A stretch of 9,589 nucleotides of DNA from DAOTVC01 sp034437215. Lineage in GTDB: Bacteria > Chloroflexota > Anaerolineae > B4-G1 > SLSP01. The notes beneath the pieces were generated by a model that was not told the origin of the DNA, did not search any database, and saw only the letters and a program-made list of their open reading frames with translations. The DNA lies in NCBI GenBank assembly GCA_034437215.1, contig DAOTVC010000142.1, positions 1 to 9,589 of the forward strand, written 5' to 3'. Below, piece after piece: positions 1-6,575 of this stretch; within the stretch, counting starts at the first letter, position 1; each line of letters starts with the position of its first letter. The translations under genes and the position numbers were made by a program.

Positions 1-154
1 GAAGCCGGCGAAGGCTCTCTCAACGGGCAGTAACCCCGTGATGGTCAGAGAGCAGGATGCCCAGTGCCGTCACATCGGTGGGGATCAGCTCCAGGGCGAA
101 GAGCACGAGTCCTACAACGACAGTGCTTAGAAGAAGGATGATTTCGGGTGTCAT
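1..154 (-). pseudogene. SLC13/DASS-type permease, N-terminus, frameshifted and cut by window edge
   Basis: Start of a membrane anion symporter that runs off the left edge. From an ATG at 154-152 the frame reads MTPEIILLLSTVVVGLVLFA and then LELIPTDVTALGILL, a first membrane helix followed by the short P-x-D-V-x-A segment usual at the start of SLC13 (divalent anion:sodium symporter, CitT/SLC13 permease) proteins. That frame then hits a stop. Shifting one base in the CT repeat at about 47-52 restores LTITGLLPVERAFAGF, the normal continuation of the family (usually ...LTGLL-PEEA-AGF). This fits one inserted base or two lost ones. A GGGG stretch about eight bases upstream of the ATG could serve as a weak ribosome binding site. 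The gene begins 46 bases after the stop of the preceding minus-strand frame. Either a real pseudogene or a sequencing error in a short repeat; only about 50 residues are visible, so substrate cannot be assigned. Confidence 0.6.
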
Positions 155-231
155 AGTCAGTAGCCCCAGTTTGTTCTGTCTCGGTCGTCTCAATTGCCAC
201 TATTTTTTAGATGCACTCATCACGCGCTCAA

Positions 232-261
232 TAGTCAGGATCACTGTAGTCAGGATCACTA
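232..261. repeat. 15-bp tandem duplication
   Basis: TAGTCAGGATCACTG at 232-246 is followed directly by TAGTCAGGATCACTA at 247-261 (14 of 15 bases identical). Read in the minus-strand frame that stops at 200, it duplicates five codons (VILTT-VILTI). The TAGTC core also appears in the octamer array at 5448-5487. Confidence 0.8.
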
Positions 262-291
262 GCTTCTGTACCCTTTGGTATTCCGGCTCGC

Positions 292-821
292 TCACCTGGA
301 GCTCCGTGTCCTCGATGGTGATCTTGCACCCGGGACGATGCCCCAACCAAATCCATAGGAGACCTGTGTGACCAGCGGGGCCAGGGCGGTCCCGAAGAGT
401 GCCACGCGGATGTAGCTCTTGAAGGGGTGGTGGGTCACACGGTTGAAGAGGGCGACCCCGAGGCTGATGGGCCAGATGCTCCACCAATTCTTGCCAAAGA
501 AGCCGAAGCCTGCCATGGTGAAGACGCGGAGATGGTAGGGCTCGAGAGACGTAGGTCGTTGAAGTGGGAGAGCAGCAGTCCCGCCAAACCGACTAGACCG
601 GCGTTGACGAAGGCCGCACCCAGTCCACCGATGGCGAGGTAGTCGCTGACCAGCAAGCCGGGTGCCTGTGCGATGCTCAGTAACCCCTGCGGAATCGTTC
701 GCGGCTCGAATCCGAGGCCCCATCCGATCAGCGCGAGCATGTAGCCGACCGGCAGGAAGACCCAGCCCCGCTGGGTCCTCTCTACCCTATCCGTCTCGCT
801 ATGTCTATCCGGTTGCTTCAT
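292..821 (-). pseudogene. DUF1576 family membrane protein, frameshifted and truncated
   Basis: Remnant of a DUF1576 multi-pass membrane protein of unknown function (family members are around 400 residues). The ATG at 821-819 follows a clear AGGAGAG ribosome binding site. The first frame gives an N-terminal helix (WVFLPVGYMLALIGWGL) and the conserved SDYLAIGGLGAAFVNAGLVG segment, ending at SSPTISA near 526. The next frame resumes exactly where the family continues, with VFTMAGFGFFGKNWWSIWPI and then RVALFGTALAPLVTQVSYGF. Losing one base between 526 and 525 (GC-GTC) explains the switch. About 165 family-like residues remain; the rest is missing. At about 335 family similarity stops, and a third frame runs to a stop at 200 with KITIEDTELQVSEPEYQ and then RVQKLVILTTVILTIERVMS. 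I do not recognise that tail; it may be the end of another gene joined by a deletion. Decay is more likely than error here because the protein is also truncated. Confidence 0.7.
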
Positions 822-1119
822 GAAGGGGCTCTCCTTCGGTGTTGGAAACTTTGTTCGGCAGAGTTCATTTCAGTGGCCCAATGCTATCACGGCTGCCCCT
901 TCTTTGAAAACGCAGGGCCCCGATTCCGAGGTGTGGCCGATCCCACTGCCTTGCTCGAGCCCCGTCATTCTAACGGATGAGGGCTTGCTACTCTTCCCGG
1001 CTTTGCCGCGGAAGATAGCCTCTCCTATCCACCAGGTCCCTTGGAGATAGGAATAAGGGCTACGGTAACTTGTCCCCAGCAAACCACCTTACCTCCGACA
1101 TCTTGCTTGCGTGGCCCGC
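822..1119. other. Non-coding stretch between DinB-like gene and DUF1576 remnant
   Basis: 298 bases with no convincing gene on either strand. It must hold the 3' end of the DinB transcript and any promoter for the DUF1576 remnant. A possible -10 (TAGCAT, minus, about 882-887) lies upstream of the DUF1576 start but without a convincing -35. GGTAA at 1064-1068 and TTACC at about 1088-1092 form a short inverted repeat around CTTGTCCCCAGCAAACCACC, with no T-run, so it is not a canonical terminator. Confidence 0.4.
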
Positions 1120-1602
1120 TCACCCCAAGTACTCCTCCCATTCGACTGCCGGCAGCCCTCTCTCGCGGAGGATGCTGTTGCAGTGCCCCACGTGGTACTG
1201 CAGGTGGCGGATCTGCATTCCGATGATGTCCACGTTCAAGAGCTTGTCGTACACGACGCTGGTCTGCTTCAACCACTCATCACTCCGGCCGTGGACGAGG
1301 GCCGCCACCTGATCCTTGATTCCCTCTGCGTAGGCCCGCATCTCGCCCTTGGAGACGTACCCCTCCGGCTCCTGCTCCAGCTCGGGGTAGACCTTCCTCT
1401 CTTGAAAGGGCTCCTCGAAGGGACCTTTGACTGGGCGTGTCCAGAACTCCAGCCCGGTTAAGGCGTGCAGCACCTGCTGCCAGAAGACAAAACCACCCGC
1501 CTTTTCGTCCCACAGCTCGTCGGGACAGGCGTCGATCTCCTTGACGAGCATGCTCAAGGAGATCTCCAAATGCTTCTTCAGATGGGCGACCAGGATATCC
1601 AT
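1120..1602 (-). CDS. DinB-like (DinB/YfiT superfamily) putative metal-binding protein
   Basis: A 160-residue four-helix-bundle protein of the DinB superfamily, whose members carry a His-rich metal site; some are thiol transferases or hydrolases, many have no assigned reaction. I chose the ATG at 1602-1600 (MDILVAHLKKHLE) over the upstream in-frame start at 1647 because AGGAGAG sits just before it and because the longer form would overlap the GNAT gene. Visible elements: H46 in the helix WQQVLHALTGLEFW, and the C-terminal motif IRHLQYHVGHCN with H133, H137 and H140, which supplies the other His ligands. Length is normal for the family. Cytoplasmic; no signal peptide or membrane segment. It starts 20 bases after the stop of the GNAT gene and is probably translated from the same message. 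The substrate is unknown. The superfamily call is fairly secure; a particular activity is not. Confidence 0.85.
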   Translation of the reverse strand: MDILVAHLKKHLEISLSMLVKEIDACPDELWDEKAGGFVFWQQVLHALTGLEFWTRPVKGPFEEPFQERKVYPELEQEPEGYVSKGEMRAYAEGIKDQVAALVHGRSDEWLKQTSVVYDKLLNVDIIGMQIRHLQYHVGHCNSILRERGLPAVEWEEYLG

Positions 1603-1622
1603 AGAATCTCTCCTGATACGGG

Positions 1623-2528
1623 TTAGACGTCTTTGCGATAGACCCACATGGTTTTCGACGGTTGGTATCCTAACGATGCTAACGCTCTTGCCAGGGGAAA
1701 ATTCTCCACATCAATCTCGGCGACTATGCGTTCGATCGATTCATCACTTGTAAATATGTGTGCAGCCTTGATGATCAAGTTCCTCGAGTAGCTGTTCCCT
1801 CTGAATTCAGGCGTCACCCCGATGTAGTTGATACACCCTGTCTCCTCTGAAAGGCGCTGGGCAACCACAAGCCCCACGAGTTGACCCTTTGGATCGTAGG
1901 CGAGTATCCAGCGGTCGGGATCGTCATCTATAGAGGCGAGCAGGTCGAAATACTCTCTGGCCGCTTCTTCAGCACCGTAGGTATCGACTTCATCCTGGTC
2001 CCCTCGATCCAGGGTCCTTACGGTGACCTGCTGGATGGCATCGATAAATCTCCTTTCTCCGACTTCGCCGAGGGTTCTAAAGACGAGGGGGCCGGGGTCG
2101 TATGCTCTATCCGGGTCTGTCAAGACGTAGCACTCCTTCTCCTGGCTTAACTGAAAGCCGGCCCTTTCCAAGACGGCTCTCACCTCTTGGTGATACCGGT
2201 GATCGGTGTCACAGCGAGACTCTATTCTCCTCAGGGTCTGCGTTTGAATCTCCTTCAGACTTTCGTTGAGGAGCTTCTTGCCAATTTCCAGGTAGCGCCC
2301 TTCCCAAGGGAGGGTCGGTCCAAAAATAGCCAGTTCAGCATCATTCCCGCCAAACTGAAAGTAGACGACGCTTCCTAGATACCTTCCCTCTTCTTCAATG
2401 ACAAAACACCATTCCGGTTTTGTAGCTCGGTGCTCGAATAACTGATCCAGCCACTGTTGGTCGCCGGGATTAGGATAGAGTTGGATAAACGCTTCTCTCT
2501 CACGATTTTCTATCTGTCTCGTGACCAT
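1623..2528 (-). CDS. GNAT-family N-acetyltransferase, two tandem domains
   Basis: A 301-residue cytoplasmic protein with two GCN5-related acetyltransferase folds. The N-terminal half (about 1-140) has the pattern FVIEEEGRYLGSVVYFQFGG followed by FGPTLPWEGRYLEIGKKLL. The C-terminal half (about 148-301) has WILAYDPKGQLVGLVVAQRL, then NYIGVTPEFRGNSYSRNLI, then EIDVENFPLARALASLGYQ, the usual GNAT motifs A and B. Known GNAT enzymes move an acetyl group from acetyl-CoA to an amine; the acceptor here cannot be told. Oddity: the acetyl-CoA P-loop, normally R/Q-x-x-G-x-G/A, reads R243-G-N-S-Y-S, with Ser at both usual Gly/Ala positions, so cofactor binding may be altered. The ATG at 2528-2526 is preceded by GGAG at five bases. 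It lies just upstream of the DinB-like gene, a likely two-gene unit. Fold call firm, activity inferred. Confidence 0.88.
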   Translation of the reverse strand: MVTRQIENREREAFIQLYPNPGDQQWLDQLFEHRATKPEWCFVIEEEGRYLGSVVYFQFGGNDAELAIFGPTLPWEGRYLEIGKKLLNESLKEIQTQTLRRIESRCDTDHRYHQEVRAVLERAGFQLSQEKECYVLTDPDRAYDPGPLVFRTLGEVGERRFIDAIQQVTVRTLDRGDQDEVDTYGAEEAAREYFDLLASIDDDPDRWILAYDPKGQLVGLVVAQRLSEETGCINYIGVTPEFRGNSYSRNLIIKAAHIFTSDESIERIVAEIDVENFPLARALASLGYQPSKTMWVYRKDV

Positions 2529-2600
2529 CTTGTCTCCTTTGAATCGGCAAGGCTTCCCAGCATGCCTCTCAGCCCGCTTCCCAGAGTCGGTAAGGGGTGG

Positions 2601-2879
2601 CTACTGTTCTGCCGGCAGCGGTGGTTGTGAACTCCGCAGCCAGAATGAGAGGATACCCGCGATGCCTAAAACAGACAACCGTGCCCCAGATGCCCCACAG
2701 CCAATGGCCCGGGTAGAGGAGGACCAGGCTGCTGTCCCCACGATGCCCCCGAGCAAGGTCGCCCGGTAGAGGGTTAGCGCTTTCCGGCTTCGGGCCAGGT
2801 GACCGAGCCACAGGGCCGCCGTCAGGGTGAGGAGGTTGAGGAGGAGCAGCAGGCGCAACGGCGTCCACCCCGCGGGCAC
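2601..2879 (-). CDS. Small hypothetical membrane protein, probably frameshifted
   Basis: I do not recognise this gene. The frame opening at a GTG (2879-2877) gives 92 residues with a strong first membrane helix (TPLRLLLLLNLLTLTAALWL), a basic loop (ARSRKALTLYR), a second helix (ATLLGGIVGTAAW) and a third near the end (LSVLGIAGILSFWL). Between about 2725 and 2670 the frame turns Ser/Gly-rich and has poor third-position GC, whereas the neighbouring frame reads LVLLYPGHWLWGIWGTVV, hydrophobic and with G/C at nearly every third position. This suggests two compensating indels. The start is also uncertain: an ATG at about 2918 in another frame (MVRYAAHRAQPTW) could be the original start, with a third shift near 2880. 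No good ribosome binding site precedes the GTG. Likely an inner-membrane protein with three or four helices, possibly a pseudogene. Confidence 0.4.
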   Translation of the reverse strand: MPAGWTPLRLLLLLNLLTLTAALWLGHLARSRKALTLYRATLLGGIVGTAAWSSSTRAIGCGASGARLSVLGIAGILSFWLRSSQPPLPAEQ

Positions 2880-2955
2880 ATCCAGGTGGGCTGTGCTCTG
2901 TGGGCCGCATACCTTACCATCTCTTTGACAGGCTGTTCAGCATGCGATCCCTTTC

Positions 2956-2984
2956 ATTATAATCCAAGATCGTGGCATGGGTAA
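2956..2984 (-). promoter_or_regulatory. Candidate promoter for the small membrane protein
   Basis: Minus strand: a perfect TATAAT (2961-2956) 17 bases downstream of TTACCC (2984-2979), a weak -35 with three of six consensus bases. The -10 overlaps the TAA stop of the alpha/beta hydrolase. Transcription would begin near 2949, upstream of the membrane-protein frame and the GNAT-DinB pair. Chance is possible; the -10 is the main support. Confidence 0.35.
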
Positions 2985-3748
2985 CTGTTCAACATCGTGC
3001 TGTGGATGAAGTCAACCAGGATTTCTTGGGAGAAGTGTTCGCCCTCTTTTGTGAGTGTCAGGGTGCAATCGGGTAGCATCTCGGCCGTCAGCGTGGCAGT
3101 TAGGACCGGGACCGCCGTATCGACCTCGCTGTGCTGCATGGTTACCGGCACCCGGACGTCGGACAGGCGAAAGCCCCAATCTCGACAGCGCAGCTGGAGA
3201 TCCTGGGCCAGGCCAAAGCCCTGATTGTTCATCGAGTCCTGGATGCCGGGCTGCGCGAGGTCGTCTTGTGAGAGCTGTGAGAAGAAGACGTCGTGGGCGA
3301 CCCGCTGCATCTCGGCCAAACTGGCCTCTCTCTTCACCTCGTAGGGCCAATGAGCGAGGATCTCGTCGTCGTACAGCGCCGGGGTCCCGCTCAAGATATA
3401 GATTCGACGCACTCGATCCGGAAACCTGTGACCCAGGGCGTAGCTGTAGGGCGCACCCGAGGAGATCCCCAGGACGTCGAAGTGATCGATGCGCAGCTCG
3501 TCGAGGAGCCCGGTCACGATATCGGCCCATTCGGCAATATCGCGCATCCGGTAGGGCGACGACTCCCCATAGCCCGGTCGTGCCACGGAGATCACGCGCC
3601 GTCGCTGCCGAAGCAGCTCTTCGAAGAGCTCGCCATTGCGGATGCTGGCGATGGCGCCATGTTGCATCAGCACGGGATAGCCGTGCGGATCGCCGTACCG
3701 GGCATAGGCGAGCCGCTGGTCGTTGTTATATGTGAGGGTCTCTAGCAT
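2957..3748 (-). CDS. Alpha/beta hydrolase
   Basis: A 263-residue alpha/beta-fold hydrolase of usual length, complete and cytoplasmic. The catalytic triad can be read: nucleophile S96 in the elbow GISSG (94-98), acid D210 in QHSEVDTAVPV, and H238 in KEGEHFSQE. The oxyanion-hole HG lies at 30-31 in LMQHGAIAS, and VARPGYGESSP (55-65) is the conserved strand-loop after it. A cap region spans about 125-195. Such enzymes hydrolyse esters, lactones, epoxides or related bonds; the sequence does not settle which. The ATG at 3748-3746 is preceded by AGAGG at about five bases. Spacing to the upstream HAD gene is 101 bases, so co-transcription is possible but not shown. The stop codon overlaps a candidate -10 for the downstream gene. 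Confidence 0.92.
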   Translation of the reverse strand: MLETLTYNNDQRLAYARYGDPHGYPVLMQHGAIASIRNGELFEELLRQRRRVISVARPGYGESSPYRMRDIAEWADIVTGLLDELRIDHFDVLGISSGAPYSYALGHRFPDRVRRIYILSGTPALYDDEILAHWPYEVKREASLAEMQRVAHDVFFSQLSQDDLAQPGIQDSMNNQGFGLAQDLQLRCRDWGFRLSDVRVPVTMQHSEVDTAVPVLTATLTAEMLPDCTLTLTKEGEHFSQEILVDFIHSTMLNSYPCHDLGL

Positions 3749-3849
3749 GTCATCCTCTTCATAAGAAGTTTACTCCTTCGTCGCCGGCGGGCTCACTGTA
3801 GGGCACCCTTTACGAACGGCGCGAGCCTCTTGGCGGGCGTATCTTCGGG

Positions 3850-4443
3850 CTAACCGAAGTACGTGACCAGCCCCTTCTTGAAGGCAGAAAAGTCGGTGTA
3901 GAGCTCCGCATTCCAGCTGCAGAGCCGGGCAGCTGCCACATTGGACTCGCCGTCATCCCAGAACAGGATGCTCCGCCCCTCCAGGCCCAGGGCTTTGGCA
4001 ATCCGGTCGTAGTAGATCCTGCTGGGTTTCTGGCAACCCAGATCGCAGGAGAAGAACAAGCGGTCGAAGATATGCTCGAACCCCATCATCTTCGTCATGT
4101 ACTCGGCGCGATAGGCCTCCTGATTGGTCGCCAGGCAGCACGTGAGACCGGAGCGCCGCAGATCACGGACCACCTCGATCACTCGAGCGTCCGCCGCGTT
4201 CTCTACCTCAAACCAAAGAGCCACGAACTCCTCCACCGACCGTTGCCATCCCCACTCGGGCAGGAAGGGGGCCAGCGCCTCCTTCAAGTCCCGCTCACCC
4301 ACGAGGCAGTCGTTGAAGACCCCGTGGAAGAAGGGGCGGACCATCTCCGGGGTGATGCCCTGCTCCTCCTCGAGATAGCGGGCAAAGCGCCAGGGGAAGA
4401 TGACGACGCCGTCCGCGTCGAAGATCACTGCCTCGATAGACAC
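3850..4443 (-). CDS. HAD-superfamily hydrolase
   Basis: A 197-residue haloacid dehalogenase-like hydrolase with all four motifs. Motif I is FDADGVV, nucleophile D9 and acid/base D11; motif II is CLATNQ with T106; motif III is the Lys in CQKPSRIYYDRI (K139); motif IV is LFWDDGESNVAAA with D163 and D164. A helical cap (about 15-85) lies between motifs I and II, as in subfamily I phosphatases of the phosphoglycolate phosphatase and epoxide-hydrolase-N type. The likely reaction is dephosphorylation of a small phosphorylated metabolite; the substrate is unknown. The start is GTG (4443-4441), with AGGAGG four bases upstream, which decides the start. It follows the phosphotriesterase-family gene by 70 bases on the same strand. 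Nothing appears broken. Confidence 0.9.
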   Translation of the reverse strand: MSIEAVIFDADGVVIFPWRFARYLEEEQGITPEMVRPFFHGVFNDCLVGERDLKEALAPFLPEWGWQRSVEEFVALWFEVENAADARVIEVVRDLRRSGLTCCLATNQEAYRAEYMTKMMGFEHIFDRLFFSCDLGCQKPSRIYYDRIAKALGLEGRSILFWDDGESNVAAARLCSWNAELYTDFSAFKKGLVTYFG

Positions 4444-4513
4444 AAACCCTCCTCTTGCCGGTCTCGGGGTCGCTTAGGGATTGGGTCAAAGCTCACGTCC
4501 ATCCAGCCCAGCT

Positions 4514-5428
4514 TCAGCGGGCGAAGGCCCGGTAAGGATTGGTGTGCGTGAGTTTGTGGATCGTCTCCTCGTCCACCCCGGTCGCCCGCAATTTGGGCAG
4601 GAAGTGCTCGAAGAGATAGGTGAAGGGCTGGGGATCACCACCCCCCGGCCGGGCAGGATCATACCAACCCCGGTCGTGACTCAACATCACCTGCTCCTCC
4701 AGCCCGGCGTCCAAGGCACGCGGAAGGTACTCCAGATAGGTCTCGTCATCGCCGTAGCCAATTCCATCGTACTCCAGCCAGGCCCCACGTCGCGCCATCT
4801 CCAGGTGCAATTTGAAGTCCGGATCGGATTGGGTGTGAATCCAGATAAAGCGTTCTGCCGTATACCCCACCGACTCGATAATATCGAGTTGCTTCCGAAC
4901 CACCCGACCCCGCTTGGTGTGAACCCCGATCACGGCATCCGTCTCCCGGCCCGCCCTGGCCGCGGCCCGGAGGATTTTGGCCTCACACGCCGTGATGCCG
5001 TCGTCGCCGACGCTCAACTTGATCCACCCCGCCTGCACTCCGCTGCCCTCGATTTCGCCTCGCAGCTCGCCTAACATCCAGTCGGTCAATTCGGCTTCGC
5101 TGGCGGCGTGCGCCCAGGCCGGCACGTGGGGTTCACGGTAGATCCCGGTGGGGGCTACGATAGGCATCCCCGTGGCCTCCGAGACCGCCCTCAGAATGTC
5201 GACCCGCCGGCCCACACCGACCGGTGTGCAGTCGACCATCGCGGTCACACCCCGGGCGAGGGCCTTTTCGACCTCGGGCGCCATCAGCGCCACGACATCA
5301 TCAACTTCGGCCGCGGCATGTGCGGGGTGGTCGGGGGGCCTGAAGTCCACGAAGATATGTTCGTGGGGCAGGATGATACCCAGGTCAGCGTCAGTTCTAG
5401 GGCCCAGAGTCGTAACTAATCTCGTCAA
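4514..5428 (-). CDS. Phosphotriesterase-family metal-dependent hydrolase
   Basis: A 304-residue amidohydrolase-superfamily TIM barrel of the phosphotriesterase (PTE) family. All six binuclear metal ligands of the family are present: H22 and H24 in LPHEHIFVD, the carbamylated-lysine position K137 in GWIKLSVG, H170 in VIGVHTKRG, H198 in FIWIHTQSD and D252 in LSHDRGWY. The N-terminus TTLGPRTDADLGIILPHEHI is the family's normal opening. Known relatives include phosphotriesterases, PTE-like lactonases and proteins of unknown substrate; from sequence a lactonase or esterase role is at least as likely as a phosphotriesterase. No signal peptide is seen, unlike some secreted PTEs. The start is TTG (5428-5426) with GGGGAG about five bases before it; no in-frame ATG fits the conserved N-terminus. 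It heads the run of soluble hydrolases and is preceded by an octamer repeat array (5448-5487) that may be part of its control region. Confidence 0.92.
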   Translation of the reverse strand: MTRLVTTLGPRTDADLGIILPHEHIFVDFRPPDHPAHAAAEVDDVVALMAPEVEKALARGVTAMVDCTPVGVGRRVDILRAVSEATGMPIVAPTGIYREPHVPAWAHAASEAELTDWMLGELRGEIEGSGVQAGWIKLSVGDDGITACEAKILRAAARAGRETDAVIGVHTKRGRVVRKQLDIIESVGYTAERFIWIHTQSDPDFKLHLEMARRGAWLEYDGIGYGDDETYLEYLPRALDAGLEEQVMLSHDRGWYDPARPGGGDPQPFTYLFEHFLPKLRATGVDEETIHKLTHTNPYRAFAR

Positions 5429-5447
5429 GTTGGCTCCCCTTCGGAAT

Positions 5448-5487
5448 TAGTCGTTTAGTCTCGTAGTCTGATAGTCAAGTAGTCATT
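5448..5487. repeat. Five tandem octamers TAGTCnnn upstream of the PTE-family gene
   Basis: Five copies of TAGTC at exact 8-base steps: TAGTCGTT, TAGTCTCG, TAGTCTGA, TAGTCAAG, TAGTCATT. The pentamer is invariant and the three following bases vary. In the direction of the PTE-family gene it reads as GACTA repeats, ending about 20 bases before the TTG start, and includes a TTGACT hexamer (5478-5473) that could act as a -35, though no good -10 follows. It resembles short tandemly repeated sequences or a direct-repeat operator; function is unknown. Confidence 0.8.
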
Positions 5488-5526
5488 TTCCGTGCTTGGA
5501 TGGTGTGCGCGAGCACCGGCGTCTCC

Positions 5527-6157
5527 TCAAAGAGATCGCATAATTGGATGTTTTAGATATATCCGCACCACGCCCCTCATCGCGATCGAGGTAAGTAGGA
5601 GCACGATCACCGTGTCGAACCATCTGAGGTTACCGGGCAGGGGGCGCTCTGCTTCAGCCTCCGGTCTGGGCAGACGCAAGAGCAGCAGAGCGGATACCAG
5701 CAGTAGTACGACAAAGGGCCAAGCGATGAAATACCCGCTCTTGCCGACCCCTATGCCGATCATCAGCCCCCAGTGCCCCGGGGGCGACGTAGATACCCGG
5801 CAGAGTCGCCCTGCCGGAGGCCAACTGCAGGCTGACCACACCACCTCCGACGTGAAAGAGGGCATTCCCCACACCGGTGATCAAGGCTGTCAGAAAGGGG
5901 ACGGAGAGCAAGAGCGTCGCGGCAGCCACCAATAGTGCGCCTGCTACCGCCGCAGTGACAGGTAGATCGAAGGTGTCCACGGCTAAACCGAAGAGGGGTT
6001 GTGTGGCGAAGGCCACTACATTATACAACACGATCATATAGAACAAAAGGTGCGGCTTGTGTTGGCCGAGGGCAGCTATGGCAAAGAGCGTAGCGGCGCA
6101 CGTAGCATCGACGAGCGCGTGGGTTAGGCAGTAGGTGGAGATGTTCCCGAGAATCAT
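5527..6157 (-). pseudogene. MFS-type transporter, frameshifted and truncated
   Basis: Remains of a major facilitator-like inner-membrane transporter. The first frame (ATG 6157-6155) has several membrane helices: ISTYCLTHALVDATCAATLF, YMIVLYNVVAFATQPLFGLA, VTAAVAGALLVAAATLLLSV and a glycine-rich GNALFHVGGGVVSLQL segment, then GIYVAPGALG. There the frame fails. Removing one base from the run of five Cs at 5767-5771 continues it as LGLMIGIGVGKSGYFIAWPF, another helix, then FDTVIVLLLTSIAMRGVVRI and a stop at 5527. The joined product is about 208 residues, roughly half a usual MFS protein, so the C-terminal half is lost as well. No ribosome binding site stands at the right distance from the ATG. 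An in-frame ATA at 6169-6167, 11 bases after GAGAGG, might be a mutated original start. Substrate unknown. Confidence 0.7.
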
Positions 6158-6383
6158 TTTCTTGTCTATCTTGGAAGACGCCTCTCTCCCTTTGCCGCGA
6201 GTATAGCGGAGCTCCGGAAAGCCACAAGTGAGGCTCTAGACCGACACCGCGCACCACTCCCGCTCCTCGACCTCGCGTTGGGACCCAGGCGGGCGAGAGT
6301 GGGGGTACTCGCTTGCACGTGCCTGCCGGCCCGCCCCCGGCTTGATGGCGACCCCGGCGTTGTGACCTTAGTCGCCGGCGAGG
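6158..6383. other. Divergent non-coding region between MFS remnant and sensor kinase
   Basis: No convincing gene on either strand. Open frames here have no start signal and no recognisable protein sequence. It contains the minus-strand promoter candidate at 6200-6227 and otherwise GC-rich sequence in which I see no repeat or terminator. Confidence 0.4.
6200..6227 (-). promoter_or_regulatory. Candidate promoter of the MFS remnant
   Basis: Minus strand TTGTGG (6227-6222), 16-base spacer, TATACT (6205-6200). Both hexamers are close to the sigma-70 consensus. Transcription would start near 6193, about 35 bases before the ATG of the transporter remnant, with GGGAGAGAGG in the leader. Confidence 0.5.
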
Positions 6384-6419
6384 GTGGGCGCGAGGTTATT
6401 CTGTCCAGGAGTGAAGAGG

Positions 6420-6447
6420 TTGACAACCTGGCCCCTTGACATACAAC
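6420..6447 (+). promoter_or_regulatory. Candidate promoter of the sensor kinase
   Basis: TTGACA (6420-6425) with a 16-base spacer to TACAAC (6442-6447). A second perfect TTGACA occurs at 6436-6441, 16 bases on, but without a good -10. Either would give a leader of over 100 bases before the ATG at 6576. The -10 matches only four of six bases, so this is tentative. Confidence 0.3.
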
Positions 6448-6575
6448 AAGGTCTCACGTTGAGCCTCATCCCAATCGTTGGAGCCAGCAGACTTGGCCTA
6501 CGCTTAGCTTGCGTGATTCTCGACAGCTGGCCAGACTTGAGACATGATACTGTTGTGCCACTCCTTGGAGGTTGG

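Noticed and set aside
3055..3745. Long plus-strand open frames opposite the alpha/beta hydrolase
   Set aside because: Arg/Pro-rich shadow frames with no start signal; the minus-strand gene has a full catalytic triad.
5148..5450. Plus-strand open frame of about 100 residues opposite the PTE-family gene
   Set aside because: Low-complexity Ser/Thr/Ala-rich shadow of a gene whose six metal ligands are all in place on the minus strand.
6384..6575. 64-residue N-terminal extension of the sensor kinase from a GTG
   Set aside because: No ribosome binding site at 6384, no recognisable domain, and a good GGAGG precedes the ATG at 6576; TTGACA hexamers inside this stretch suggest it is promoter/leader.
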